The position numbers were made by a program, and so were the translations under genes. The notes below the pieces were generated by a model, which was not told the origin of the DNA, did no database searches, and worked only from the letters and a program-made list of their open reading frames with translations. Positions 1-8,749 of a stretch of DNA of 64,000 nt are shown here, piece by piece. This DNA is from Roseococcus thiosulfatophilus (GTDB lineage Bacteria; Pseudomonadota; Alphaproteobacteria; Acetobacterales; Acetobacteraceae). Where the stretch lies: assembly GCF_017311575.1 (NCBI RefSeq), contig NZ_JAFFQY010000011.1, forward strand, positions 310,001-374,000. Direction: 5' to 3'. The first letter of the stretch is position 1. Every line of letters begins with the position of its first letter.

Positions 1-261
1 GCGGCCATTGTCGCGCACCGACAGCAGGTTGCCCGCCTCCAGCACCACCTCGATGCGGTCGGCGTGGCCGGCCACCGCCTCGTCCATGGCGTTGTCCAGG
101 ATTTCGGCGGCGAGGTGATGGAGGGCGTTGTCGTCCGTGCCGCCGATATACATGCCGGGGCGGCGGCGGACGGGCTCCAGCCCCTCCAGCACCTCGATGT
201 CGGCGGCGGTGTAGGCGTTACCGGGCTTGGCCGGGCCGGGCTTTCCGAAAAGGTCGCTCAT
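1..261 (-). CDS. parE: DNA topoisomerase IV subunit B (ParE), N-terminal fragment
   Basis: Only the first 87 residues are in the window; the gene runs off the left edge. ParE is the ATPase subunit of topoisomerase IV, which decatenates daughter chromosomes together with ParC. The visible part is the start of the GHKL ATPase fold: [18 protein letters not shown], then the Mg-ATP-binding helix with [13 protein letters not shown], then VRDNGR. The short N-terminal extension (MSDLFGKPG) and the [16 protein letters not shown] stretch fit ParE better than GyrB, but the two cannot be separated with certainty from so little sequence. The start is the ATG whose complement is at 259-261. Upstream lies the long repeat array at 339-655. 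Confidence 0.85.
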   Translation of the reverse strand, partial: MSDLFGKPGPAKPGNAYTAADIEVLEGLEPVRRRPGMYIGGTDDNALHHLAAEILDNAMDEAVAGHADRIEVVLEAGNLLSVRDNGR

Positions 262-338
262 GGGGCGGGCATAGAGGAAAAGCGGGGGCGAGGGTATGGC
301 GGTGCAGCATGCCCACCCAGGGTCAGGCGCGCTCCAGG

Positions 339-655
339 AGAATCCGGCCGCAAAGCGGCTGGCGCGCCGCCAACCCACCGGAAGCGGCACCGGGCGCTTG
401 AGGGCACCGAGCATCCAGAATCCGGCCGCACAGCGGCCGGCGGCGCCCAACTGACCGCGCAGCCAGCGCCCCTGTCGCGCGGCGTAGCCAAGCGCGCGGA
501 GCGCGCGCCCGGCGCCTGAGGGCAGAAAAACTCCGGCGCCAACCACACAGAATCCGGCCGCACGGCGGCCGGCGCCGCCCAACTGACCGCGCGGCCAGCG
601 CCCCCGTCGCGCGGCGTAGCCAAGCGCGCGGAGCGCGCGCCCGGCGCCTGAGGGC
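339..655. repeat. Three-copy intergenic tandem repeat rich in palindromes
   Basis: The 393-bp gap between parE and dps holds three copies of a unit that begins AGAATCCGGCCGC and ends GGCGC(C/T)TGAGGGC. Copies two (417-523) and three (549-655) are 107 bp each and nearly identical. Copy one (339-405) is a 67-bp version lacking the middle. Spacers are 11 and 25 bp. Each full unit contains a perfect hairpin (CCGGCCGC-ACA-GCGGCCGG in copy two) and a second GC-only inverted repeat (GCGCGCGGAGCGCGC). Copy three runs right up to the dps stop codon. Reading frames through the array give repeating peptides, but these are by-products of the repetition. Nothing recognisable is seen in 262-338 apart from the parE leader. 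Confidence 0.85.
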
Positions 656-1137
656 TAAGAAATATGCGCCTCCAGCATCCACAGCGCCTTGTCGAGCATG
701 CGCGAGGTGCCGGTCAGGAGATCGGCCGTGTCGGCATCGCCCGCCTCGGCGGCGGCGTCCACGGCGGCGCGGGTGGTGCGGGCCAGGGCGGCGTAGCGCT
801 CGGTCAGCGCGGCCACATGGTCCAGCCCGTCGCGCGTCTCCTCGGAATAGGGGGCCAGGCGCGTGCGGCTGGCGGCCAGCTGCGTCGTGCCATCGGGCGT
901 GCCGCCCAGCTGCACCACGCGCTCGGCCACGTCATCGACCGTCTCGCTGAGCTGTTCGTAGAAGTCGCCGAACTGCGCGTGCAGGGCGGCGAAATGCGGG
1001 CCGCGCACGGTCCAGTGCGCCATGCGGACGGCGTTGGTCAGGTCCATCAGGTCCACCAGCGCGGCGTTGAGCAGGTTCACGCTGGCGAGGCGGGCATTCT
1101 CGCCCAAATCGTTGCGGGTGGCGGCGAGCTTGGCCAT
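655..1137 (-). CDS. dps: Dps-family ferritin-like DNA-binding protein
   Basis: A 160-residue Dps homologue. Dps proteins form dodecamers that oxidise and store iron, usually consuming hydrogen peroxide, and shield DNA during stress or stationary phase. The signature is intact: H41, H53, D68 and E72 occupy the intersubunit ferroxidase positions, in the context AHWTVRGPHFAALH and DDVAERVVQLGG. The start at 1137 follows a good ribosome site (AGGAAGGA). An upstream ATG at 1164 would add nine residues ahead of that site and is less likely. The gene is monocistronic, with the repeat array directly after its stop. Other oxidative-defence genes (msrA, msrB, a peroxiredoxin) lie elsewhere in the window but are not linked. 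Confidence 0.92.
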   Translation of the reverse strand: MAKLAATRNDLGENARLASVNLLNAALVDLMDLTNAVRMAHWTVRGPHFAALHAQFGDFYEQLSETVDDVAERVVQLGGTPDGTTQLAASRTRLAPYSEETRDGLDHVAALTERYAALARTTRAAVDAAAEAGDADTADLLTGTSRMLDKALWMLEAHIS

Positions 1138-1218
1138 GGTCTTGTCCTTCCTTCGGTTCTCCACGTCAGATAGGCAGGGCGGGCGCGGACTTCACCGCAC
1201 ATGGGCGCATTGCTGCCC

Positions 1219-2853
1219 CTAGACCGGAACATTCACATAGCGCGCGGCTTCCGGGCCCCCATGCCCATTGGGGCCGCCCTCGTGGAAGGTGGCGGCGTGG
1301 CGCAGCACGGCGTGGTCCTGCTCGGTCATGCGGGCGGCCTCGCGCAGGTGCTCGGCCCAGTTCTCGATGGTCCAGAGCTCCACCCAGCGCTCAGGGTGGG
1401 CCACGTCCTCGTAGAGGCGCCACAGCGCCGCCCCCCCGCGCAGGCGCGCGCGCCGCACCTCGCGCATGGCGGCCAGGAAGGCGGCGCGGCGGGCGGGCGG
1501 CACGCGGTAGCGCACCACCTCCAGCACGCGGTTCTCGCCGCCGGCCAGCAGAGCCTGGAGTTCGGCGGATTCGGGTTCGGGCATCACGAAGGGCGGCGTG
1601 GCGGCGGGCGCCTCGCGCAGCGCCTCGCCATCAATCCGCGCGCCGCGCACCAGCACGGCCGCCGCCGCACCGCCGAGCGCGAAGAGGCCGAGTGTGGTCG
1701 GCACGCCGATCAGCCCCGCGATCCAGCCCGCGCCGGCCGCGCCCCCGGCCAGCGCACCGAAGAAGCACATCTGGTAGATGCCGATGGCCCGCGCCCGCAC
1801 CCAGGCGGGGGCCGCGATCTGCGCCGCTGCCTGCAGGGTGGAGGCCGCGGAAATCCAGGCCACGCCGTAGATCACCATGGCGAGTGCGGCAAAGACCCAA
1901 TGGTGCAGCGTGGCCATCATCGCCATGGCGAGCGCGCCCAGCAGCGAGCCCACGAAGACCATCCCCGACCGGTCGAGCCGCCGCCGTGCGGCGGGCAGCA
2001 GGAAGCCCGCGGCCACGGCGCCCGCCCCCATGCAGCCCAGCAGCAGGCCGAAGGCCTCGGGGCCGAGGCCGAGTTCATGGCGCACCAGCAGCGGCAGCAG
2101 CCCCCAGACGGCCGAGGTGAACAGGAAGAACACCACCGCGCGGAGGATGGCCGCGTGCATGGCGGGCGAGGCCGCCACATAGCGCGCCCCGGCGCGCACG
2201 GCGGAGAGAAAGGGCTCGGGCGCCGCGCGGTTCGCCACCACGGGCCGCTTCCAGCGCCACAGCGCCGCCACCAGCACCAGCACGCAGACCGCGTTCAGCA
2301 GGAAGGCCGCGCCCACCCCCGCCCAGGCGATGGCGAGCCCGCCCACCGCGGGGCCAATCGCGCGGGTGATGTTGAAGCCGATGCCGTTCAGCGCGATGGC
2401 GCCCATCAAATCCTCGCGCGGGACCAGTTCGGGCGTGGTGGCGGCCCAGCCGGGAAAGCTCATGGCCAGGCCCGCCCCCAGCCCGAAGGTGAGCGCCACC
2501 AGGCCCCAGGGGCCGAGCAGCCCCGTCCAGGACAGGACACACAGCAGCAGCGCTACGAAGGTCATCCACAGCTGCGCGCCGATCAGGAACAGGCGTCGGT
2601 CAATGATGTCCGCCAGCGCCCCGGCCGGCAGGGCCAGGAGGAACACCGGCACCATGGAGGCGGCCTGCACCAGGCTCACCATCATCGGCGAGGGGTCGAG
2701 CCCGGTCATCAGCCAGCCCGCCGCCGTGTTCTGGATGAACAGGCCGATGTTGGAGACGAGGTTGGCGAGCCAGAGGGTGCGGAAATCGGCGTGGCGCAGC
2801 GGCGCCAGGGCGGCCGGGCGGGCCATTCGAAGAGGTTGCATTGCAGCGAACAT
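1219..2853 (-). CDS. MFS exporter (EntS/MFS_3 type) with C-terminal soluble domain
   Basis: A 544-residue inner-membrane transporter of the major facilitator superfamily, closest in layout to the enterobactin-exporter-like MFS_3 group. Residues from about 15 to 405 contain roughly twelve hydrophobic segments, starting LRHADFRTLWLANLVSNIG, which is typical of that group. After the last membrane segment there is a soluble tail of about 115 residues (VVRYRVPPARRAAFLAAMRE onward). It resembles the small antibiotic-biosynthesis-monooxygenase/NIPSNAP fold that some members of this group carry. Substrate unknown. The start is uncertain; ATGs 4 and 9 codons downstream are alternatives. It is divergent from the methyltransferase-glycosyltransferase gene, with 71 bp between starts. 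Confidence 0.85.
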   Translation of the reverse strand: MFAAMQPLRMARPAALAPLRHADFRTLWLANLVSNIGLFIQNTAAGWLMTGLDPSPMMVSLVQAASMVPVFLLALPAGALADIIDRRLFLIGAQLWMTFVALLLCVLSWTGLLGPWGLVALTFGLGAGLAMSFPGWAATTPELVPREDLMGAIALNGIGFNITRAIGPAVGGLAIAWAGVGAAFLLNAVCVLVLVAALWRWKRPVVANRAAPEPFLSAVRAGARYVAASPAMHAAILRAVVFFLFTSAVWGLLPLLVRHELGLGPEAFGLLLGCMGAGAVAAGFLLPAARRRLDRSGMVFVGSLLGALAMAMMATLHHWVFAALAMVIYGVAWISAASTLQAAAQIAAPAWVRARAIGIYQMCFFGALAGGAAGAGWIAGLIGVPTTLGLFALGGAAAAVLVRGARIDGEALREAPAATPPFVMPEPESAELQALLAGGENRVLEVVRYRVPPARRAAFLAAMREVRRARLRGGAALWRLYEDVAHPERWVELWTIENWAEHLREAARMTEQDHAVLRHAATFHEGGPNGHGGPEAARYVNVPV

Positions 2854-2924
2854 GCCCCAAAGCTGTGCCGCCGCGCGTTACGCTTGCGTCACGCAGGCCA
2901 GCGGCGCGGACCAGGGAAAAACGG

Positions 2925-5270
2925 ATGCGGACGGATTACGACAGTCTCTACGGCAGGGACTATTTCGCGCATGCGGCGGGGCGCACCTCCTTCCAGCCGG
3001 ACTTCCACGCCACCCTGCATGATTTCGCGTGCCGGCACGGGCTGACGGGGCTGCTGGACCTCGCCGCCGGCAACGGTACGCTCGCCGCGCGCATGGCCGG
3101 GCTCGGTCTGCCCGCCCGCAGCTTCGACTATCGCGGCGCGGAGGAGGCGGGCGTCCTGCCGCTGGACCTGACCGCGCCCGTGCCCGATGCCAAGCGCGAC
3201 GCGGCGCGGGAGGGCTGGCCCGGCCCCTGGCTCACCACCTGCCTGGACGCGCTGGAACACATTGACCCCGCCGAGATCTGGGCCGCGCTGCACAGCCTGC
3301 ACCTGCTGACCCATGAGTGGCTGGTGGTGACGGTCAGCCACCGCCCCTCCTCGCAGTTCAACCGATTCCACGCGGCGATCCTGCCCGTGGAGACCTGGTG
3401 CGCCATGCTGGAGGCGGCTGGCTTCGAGGTGGTGCTGGTCAACACGCCGCCCTTCGTGAAGCCCGCCCTGCCGCCGCGGGGCGTGTCGGACCTGTTGCTC
3501 AGCCAATGGATCACGCTCAACCCCTTCCGCGCGGCGGCGCCCTTCGCCTCCTCCTGCCTCGTGCTGCGTAAGCGGGGCGAGACGCCGCCGCGCGAGGCGA
3601 TGCGCGTGCGCTTCGCCGCCCTCTTCCCGGTTCTCGACCCGCGCCTCGGGCGCGCGGCGCCGGCCGCGGAGGTGCCGCAGGGCCCGGTGATGCTGCACCT
3701 GGCCACCTTGCAGGACCTGGCCATCATGCGCCCCCTGCTGGCGGCGATGCCCCCGTCCCAATGGCGGATCGGCCTGCGGAGCGTGGGGCTGGGCACGGTC
3801 GGTTTCGACGGCGGCATGATCGAGGCCTTCCTGGCCGCGCGGGGCTTCGCCGTCGAATGGTTCGAGGACCCCGCGGAATGGGCCGAGGCGCGGCTGGCGC
3901 CCGGAGGCCTCTTCCTGTCCGCGCATGAGGGATCATTCAGCCGCAACTCGGTGACGGCGAGCCTGGCGGCCGCCGCCGCGCGCGGCCACGGGCTGCCGGC
4001 GGCGCAGATGCAGCACGGCATCTTCCTGCCGCCGCCCGACCCCCGCCCCTTCGGCATGTTCAGCACCCATGTCCTGTCCTGGGCGCCGGAACACGAGGCC
4101 ACCCTGGCCGAGGCGGGCCTGCGCGACCCGCCGGATTTCGTCGTGACCGGCTGCCCGAAATTCGACCTGCTGGCGGGGCGGGCGGAACTCGCCCTGCAAT
4201 TCGGCCCCTGGACAAGGCGCTACGCCCATGTGGCGCTGATCGCGGCCAACACCCACTGGCTGAACCACGGCCACAGCCAGCCCGACATGCTGGCCGCCAT
4301 CGCCGACATCACCCGCCGCCATCCGGACTGGCTCTTCCTGTGGAAGTTCCACCCGGTCGAGCGGCACATCAAGGCGGCCGAGCTGGAGGTGGGGGAGAAT
4401 GTACTCTTCCTCACGGACGCCATGCTGCTGTGCATGAACCTGACCTTCCAGGCGCTGGTGGGGGCGGTGGATGTCGTCATCTGCACCCAGTCCACCGCGC
4501 TGCTGGAGGCGGCCCTGGCGGACCGGCCCTTCGTGCTGCTGGAGACGGGCACGGCGCGCGGCTATCACCACCTCACGCCCATTCCCGCCGCGGAGGTGGT
4601 GCTGCCCGGCTCCGCCACCCGCTCCACCGCCTTCCGGGACCACTACCTCGACCCCTCGGTGGCGTGGCGGGGGACGGAGTTGACGCTGGCGGCCCTGGCC
4701 CGGATCGCGGCCCACCCGCCCGCGCCGCACCCGGCCTGGCGCTCCGTCGCGCTGCTCGGCCCGCATATGCTCGACAAGCTCCGCGCTGCGGCGGACATCA
4801 TGCAGGCGAAGGACCAGGCGCTGTCCGAGCGCGCGGCGGGCCTCGCCACGCCCATCCTCGAGGCGGAGGGGGTGGAGGTCCAGCTGCGCCACCCCAACGC
4901 CCATTGCGAATTGCGGCCGCCCCTCGGCGCCAAGCTCAGCGCCAACAGGCCGAACCAGCCCAAGCCGGCGCTGGAGGTCTCGGGGCCGGGCTTCGCGAAG
5001 TTCGGCGGCATCCGCGTCAACCTCCGCGCGCCGGGCCACCCCGTGGTGGTGGAGCTGGAATGGCTGGGGCCGCCGGATGCGGGGAAGGAAAGCGTGAGCC
5101 TGGAGGGCGAGGGAGGCAAGCACATGATGGAGCTGCCCATCCCGAAGGGCAGCCGCGGGTTCCAGCTGCTGGTCCGCCTGCCCGACGGCGTAACCCATCC
5201 GCGCGGCGCGCGGGTCATCATGCCGGAGATCATGCTGATGCGCGCCCATGCCGAGGCCGTGCCGGCCTAG
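2925..5270 (+). CDS. Methyltransferase-glycosyltransferase fusion protein
   Basis: A 781-residue two-part protein. Residues 1 to about 230 look like a class I SAM-dependent methyltransferase: motif I is LLDLAAGNGTLAARMAGLG (43-61), followed by VLPLDLT and CLDALEHI. The remainder resembles a GT-B polymer transferase of the CDP-glycerol/surface-polysaccharide kind. It has QMQHGIF, the LFLWKFHPVE segment and a donor-site-like ICTQSTALLEAALADRPFVL stretch. The last 130 residues look like a separate beta-rich domain. The chosen start (MRTDYDSLYGRDYF) follows AGGGAAAAACGG; an in-frame ATG at 2841 would overlap the divergent MFS start. A role in modifying a surface glycan is inferred from the domains only. 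The acceptor and donor are unknown. Confidence 0.7.
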   Translation: MRTDYDSLYGRDYFAHAAGRTSFQPDFHATLHDFACRHGLTGLLDLAAGNGTLAARMAGLGLPARSFDYRGAEEAGVLPLDLTAPVPDAKRDAAREGWPGPWLTTCLDALEHIDPAEIWAALHSLHLLTHEWLVVTVSHRPSSQFNRFHAAILPVETWCAMLEAAGFEVVLVNTPPFVKPALPPRGVSDLLLSQWITLNPFRAAAPFASSCLVLRKRGETPPREAMRVRFAALFPVLDPRLGRAAPAAEVPQGPVMLHLATLQDLAIMRPLLAAMPPSQWRIGLRSVGLGTVGFDGGMIEAFLAARGFAVEWFEDPAEWAEARLAPGGLFLSAHEGSFSRNSVTASLAAAAARGHGLPAAQMQHGIFLPPPDPRPFGMFSTHVLSWAPEHEATLAEAGLRDPPDFVVTGCPKFDLLAGRAELALQFGPWTRRYAHVALIAANTHWLNHGHSQPDMLAAIADITRRHPDWLFLWKFHPVERHIKAAELEVGENVLFLTDAMLLCMNLTFQALVGAVDVVICTQSTALLEAALADRPFVLLETGTARGYHHLTPIPAAEVVLPGSATRSTAFRDHYLDPSVAWRGTELTLAALARIAAHPPAPHPAWRSVALLGPHMLDKLRAAADIMQAKDQALSERAAGLATPILEAEGVEVQLRHPNAHCELRPPLGAKLSANRPNQPKPALEVSGPGFAKFGGIRVNLRAPGHPVVVELEWLGPPDAGKESVSLEGEGGKHMMELPIPKGSRGFQLLVRLPDGVTHPRGARVIMPEIMLMRAHAEAVPA

Positions 5271-5276
5271 ATCATG

Positions 5277-5300
5277 CTGCGTTCCCATGCGTTCACGCAG
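5277..5300. terminator. Hairpin after the methyltransferase-glycosyltransferase gene
   Basis: CTGCGT and ACGCAG pair across a 12-nt loop, 7 bp after the stop codon. There is no T-tract, so rho-independent function is uncertain. Confidence 0.35.
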
Positions 5301-5320
5301 CCTGCTCCAGCCTTCGTGGC

Positions 5321-5368
5321 GAGCGGGATTCAACGTTTTCGGTGATTCCACCTCAACGCATCCTGCTC
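5321..5368. repeat. Dispersed convergent-gap palindrome, copy 1 (degenerate)
   Basis: An imperfect palindrome, starting GAGCGGGATTC and ending GCATCCTGCTC, centred on TTCGGTGATTCCACC. It lies between the convergent methyltransferase-glycosyltransferase and nitronate monooxygenase genes. The centre TCGGTGAT also occurs in the copies at 44766 and 59564, so it is taken as a diverged member of that family. Confidence 0.5.
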
Positions 5369-5387
5369 CAAGCGCCGGCCGCGCGCG

Positions 5388-6449
5388 TCAGGGCAGCAGC
5401 GCCTCGGCCTCCGCCCACCAGCGGCGCACCATCTCGGCGGCCGGCTCGGCGCGGGCCAGCGCCGCCCCCTGCCCGGCCCAGGCCTGCATGCGCGACACGT
5501 CGCCCGCCGCCACGGCCTCGGCCCGCATGGGGGCGCTGAGGCTGCGCTGCACCGGGTAGGGCGCGGCGGGAAGTTTCGTGAAGGCCTCGGTGGCGGCGTT
5601 GCGCAGGCCCCGACCCGCCCGGCCGGAGAAGGCGCGGGTCAGCACCGTGTCCTCGGGCGCCGCATGGGCCAGCGCGTCGGCCCAGGCGGGGGGGATGGCG
5701 GCCTCGGGCGTGCGGAGGAAGGCCGTGCCCATCTGCACGGCACTGGCCCCCAGGGTCAGCGCGGCCGCGATGCCCCGCCCGTCCATGATGCCGCCCGCCG
5801 CCACCACGGGCACGCTGAGCGCATCGGCCAGGCGGGGGATCAGGGCGAAGAGGGGGATGGCCTGGGCCTCGCCCCGCGCGGGGTCGAAGCTGCCGCGATG
5901 CCCGCCCGCCTCGGCGCCCTGGGCGACCACGGCATCCGCGCCGGCGGCCTGGGCTGCCAATGCTTCGTCCAGCGTGGTGGCGTTGGCGATCCAGAGCATG
6001 CCGGCGGCCTTCAGCGCGGCCACGAAGCCCGGCTCCCACAGCCCCATGATGGTGGAGACCACGGCGGGACGCACGGAGAGCAGCGCCTCGCACTGCGCGG
6101 CGAAGTCGGGCAGGAAGGGCCCCTCGCCAGGTTCGGGCGGCAGGGGGCCGAGGCGGCCCAGCGCCTGGCGCGCTTCCTCCTCGCGCGCCGCGTCGCGGGG
6201 GGGCGGCGGGTCGGGCGTCCAGAGGTTCACCTGGAAGGCGCCATTGCTGGCGCCGCGGAAGGCGGCCGCCCAGGCGGCGATCTCGGCGGGCGAGGATTGC
6301 AGCGCGCCGAAGCCGCCCATGCCGCCGGCATTGGCCACGGCGGCGGCCAGCGCCGGCGGGGCCGCGCCGGCCATGGGCGCCTGCAGGATGGGAAGGCGCA
6401 GGCCGAAGCGGGCGCAGAAGGCATCGGCACGGGCGCGGGCGGAGGTCAT
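5388..6449 (-). CDS. Nitronate monooxygenase (2-nitropropane dioxygenase family)
   Basis: A 353-residue FMN-dependent TIM-barrel enzyme of the nitronate monooxygenase family, which oxidises alkyl nitronates such as propionate-3-nitronate. It begins with the family's [10 protein letters not shown], continues with [13 protein letters not shown], and has [10 protein letters not shown] (catalytic His region) and the phosphate-binding [17 protein letters not shown] followed by [12 protein letters not shown]. The start is set at the ATG at 6449; a GTG at 6473 would add eight residues. Neither has a convincing ribosome site. Family members also include enoyl-reductase-like proteins, so exact substrate is open. 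Convergent with the preceding gene and divergent from glmM. Confidence 0.85.
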   Translation of the reverse strand: MTSARARADAFCARFGLRLPILQAPMAGAAPPALAAAVANAGGMGGFGALQSSPAEIAAWAAAFRGASNGAFQVNLWTPDPPPPRDAAREEEARQALGRLGPLPPEPGEGPFLPDFAAQCEALLSVRPAVVSTIMGLWEPGFVAALKAAGMLWIANATTLDEALAAQAAGADAVVAQGAEAGGHRGSFDPARGEAQAIPLFALIPRLADALSVPVVAAGGIMDGRGIAAALTLGASAVQMGTAFLRTPEAAIPPAWADALAHAAPEDTVLTRAFSGRAGRGLRNAATEAFTKLPAAPYPVQRSLSAPMRAEAVAAGDVSRMQAWAGQGAALARAEPAAEMVRRWWAEAEALLP

Positions 6450-6546
6450 GCGGCCAGGGTGCGCCGCCCGCACGGCCCGTCAAGATGGACGCAGGACCAA
6501 GGCGGCGCTAGCACTTCCTGAGTTACAGCGGCCAGAGAGAAATGCC

Positions 6547-7926
6547 ATGAGTCCCGACAGCCTGCCGCCGGCACGCCCGCGCAAACTCTTCGGCACCGAT
6601 GGAATCCGTGGCGTGGCCAACCGCCCGCCCATGGATGCCGGCACGGCGCTGCGCCTCGGCCAGGCCGCGGGGCGCTTCTTCAACCGGGGCACGCACCGCC
6701 ACCGCGTGGTCATCGGCAAGGACACGCGGCTGTCGGGCTATATGCTGGAACCGGCGCTGACGGCGGGCTTCATCGGCGCGGGCATGGATGTGGTGCTGGT
6801 GGGGCCGCTGCCGACACCCGCCATCGCGCTGCTGACCCGTTCGCTCCGCGCGGACCTGGGCGTGATGATCAGCGCCTCGCACAACCCGCACGAGGACAAT
6901 GGCATCAAGCTGTTCGGCCCCGACGGCCTGAAGCTCTCGGACGAGCAGGAGGGCGAGATCGAGGCGCTGATGGGCGGCGACCTCAGCGCCGCCCTGGTGG
7001 CGCCGGACAAGCTCGGCCGCGCCTCGCGCCTCGAGGACGCGCCGGGCCGCTACATCGAGGCCGCGAAGGCCAGTTTCCCCCGCGGCCTGACGCTGGAGGG
7101 GCTTCGCATCATCGTGGATTGCGCCCATGGCGCCGCCTACAAGGTCGCCCCCACCGTGCTGTGGGAGCTGGGGGCCGAGGTCGTCTCGGTCGGCGTGCAG
7201 CCCGATGGCTTCAACATCAACCGCGGCGTGGGCAGCACCTCGCCCAAGCAGCTGGCCGAGATCGTGCGGGAGCGGCGGGCCGACATCGGCATCGCGCTGG
7301 ATGGCGACGCGGACCGCCTGGTGCTGGTGGATGAGCGCGGCGCGCCGGTGGATGGCGACCAGATCCTGGCGCTGATCGCGGAATCCTGGGCGCGGGAGGG
7401 GCGGCTGAAGGGCGGCGCGGTGGTGGCCACCGTCATGAGCAATATGGGGCTGGAACGCTTCCTCGGCCGCAAGGGCATCACCCTGCACCGCACCCCGGTG
7501 GGCGACCGCTATGTGGGCGAACGCATGCGCGAACTGGGCTGCAACCTGGGCGGGGAGCAATCCGGCCACATGATCATGAATGATTTCGGCACCACGGGTG
7601 ACGGGCTCGTGGCCGCCCTCCAGGTGCTGGCCGCGCTGGTCGAGGAGAGGCGCCCCGCTAGCCAGGCCTGCAATCGCTTCACCCCCCTGCCCCAGCGCCT
7701 GGTGAACATCCGCTTCGCCGGCCCCTCGCCGCTGAAGGATACGGGCGTGCAGGCGCTGATCGCGGAGGAGGAGGGGCGCCTCGGCGCCCAGGGCCGCGTG
7801 CTAATCCGCGCCTCGGGCACCGAGCCCCTGATCCGCGTGATGGTGGAGGCGGAGGAGGAAGGCCTGCTGAACGAATCGCTCGACCGGCTTTGCGGCCCCA
7901 TCCGCGCCAAGGCGGGTGCGGCATGA
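6547..7926 (+). CDS. glmM: Phosphoglucosamine mutase
   Basis: Converts glucosamine-6-phosphate to glucosamine-1-phosphate on the way to UDP-N-acetylglucosamine, the precursor of peptidoglycan and LPS. It is 459 residues, close to the usual 445-450. Landmarks: [13 protein letters not shown] (13-25), catalytic serine S111 in [14 protein letters not shown], the metal-binding loop DGDAD (252-256), and the phosphate-binding [12 protein letters not shown] near the C terminus. The start ATGAGTCCCGAC was chosen because homology begins ten codons later; the open frame upstream overlaps the divergent gene and is not coding. In many bacteria glmM follows folP or ftsH; here it is instead translationally coupled to thiD by an ATGA overlap. 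Confidence 0.96.
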   Translation: MSPDSLPPARPRKLFGTDGIRGVANRPPMDAGTALRLGQAAGRFFNRGTHRHRVVIGKDTRLSGYMLEPALTAGFIGAGMDVVLVGPLPTPAIALLTRSLRADLGVMISASHNPHEDNGIKLFGPDGLKLSDEQEGEIEALMGGDLSAALVAPDKLGRASRLEDAPGRYIEAAKASFPRGLTLEGLRIIVDCAHGAAYKVAPTVLWELGAEVVSVGVQPDGFNINRGVGSTSPKQLAEIVRERRADIGIALDGDADRLVLVDERGAPVDGDQILALIAESWAREGRLKGGAVVATVMSNMGLERFLGRKGITLHRTPVGDRYVGERMRELGCNLGGEQSGHMIMNDFGTTGDGLVAALQVLAALVEERRPASQACNRFTPLPQRLVNIRFAGPSPLKDTGVQALIAEEEGRLGAQGRVLIRASGTEPLIRVMVEAEEEGLLNESLDRLCGPIRAKAGAA

Positions 7927-8741
7927 AGGGCCGCGTCCTCATCTGCGCGGGCTCCGATTCCGGGGGCGGCGCGGGCATCCAGGCGGACATCAAGGCCGTC
8001 ACCGCGCTGGGCGGCTTCGCCATGACGGCCATCACGGCGCTGACGGCGCAGAACACGCTGGGCGTGCAGGGCGTCTTTCCCGTGCCCACGGAGTTCATCG
8101 CGGCGCAGATCGCGTCCGTCATGGATGACCTGGGGGCGGACGCCATCAAGACCGGCATGCTGCACGACACGCCCACCATCAACCTGGTCTGCGATGAATT
8201 GCTGGCCCGCGCCCCCGGCGTGCCCCTGGTGGCGGACCCCGTGATGGTGGCCAAGGGCGGCCACCGGCTGCTGGCGCCCGACGCGGTGGAGACGCTGAAG
8301 CGCCGCCTCATGCCGCTGGTCACGGTGCTGACGCCCAACATCCCCGAGGCCGAGGTGCTGGCGGAGATGGACATCCGGTCCGAGGCCGACATGCTGCGCG
8401 CGGCCGAGGCGCTGCTGACGCTGGGCGTACCCGCCGTGCTGCTCAAGGGCGGGCATATGGAGGGCGAGGTGCTGGTGGATTTGCTGGCCACGCCCGAGGG
8501 CGTCACCCGCTTCGAGGAGCGGCGGATCGCCACGCCGCACACCCATGGCACGGGCTGCACCCTCGCTTCCGCCATCGCGGCCGGCCTTGCCCAGGGCATG
8601 GCGCTGCTGCCCGCGGTGGAGCGCGCGCGGCGCTATGTGCGCGCGGCCATCCAGTCGGCGCCGGGCTTCGGCGCGGGGCATGGGCCGCTCGATCATGGGG
8701 TGACGCTCGACCCCGCGCGGATCGCGGTCGGCGGGGTCTGA
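7923..8741 (+). CDS. thiD: Hydroxymethylpyrimidine/phosphomethylpyrimidine kinase
   Basis: Phosphorylates hydroxymethylpyrimidine twice to make HMP diphosphate for thiamine synthesis. It has 272 residues. The N terminus carries the ThiD substrate loop [18 protein letters not shown], followed by [11 protein letters not shown] and IKTGML. The C-terminal ATP/anion-hole motif is [18 protein letters not shown]. The start overlaps the glmM stop (ATGA), so the two are translationally coupled. No TPP riboswitch can sit in front of it, because there is no leader. Its product supports thiamine diphosphate enzymes such as the one at 10380, although there is no evidence of coordinated control. Confidence 0.95.
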   Translation: MKGRVLICAGSDSGGGAGIQADIKAVTALGGFAMTAITALTAQNTLGVQGVFPVPTEFIAAQIASVMDDLGADAIKTGMLHDTPTINLVCDELLARAPGVPLVADPVMVAKGGHRLLAPDAVETLKRRLMPLVTVLTPNIPEAEVLAEMDIRSEADMLRAAEALLTLGVPAVLLKGGHMEGEVLVDLLATPEGVTRFEERRIATPHTHGTGCTLASAIAAGLAQGMALLPAVERARRYVRAAIQSAPGFGAGHGPLDHGVTLDPARIAVGGV

Positions 8742-8749
8742 CCGGGGCA

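Noticed and set aside
258-623. Repetitive 121-codon peptide frame in the parE-dps gap
   Set aside because: The peptide repeats simply because the DNA repeats; no ribosome site and no family resemblance.
339-655. Possible CRISPR array
   Set aside because: Only three copies, unit length 107 bp, unequal spacers of 11 and 25 bp, and no cas genes nearby.
7890-7925. TPP riboswitch before thiD
   Set aside because: thiD starts inside the glmM stop codon, leaving no leader in which a riboswitch could form.
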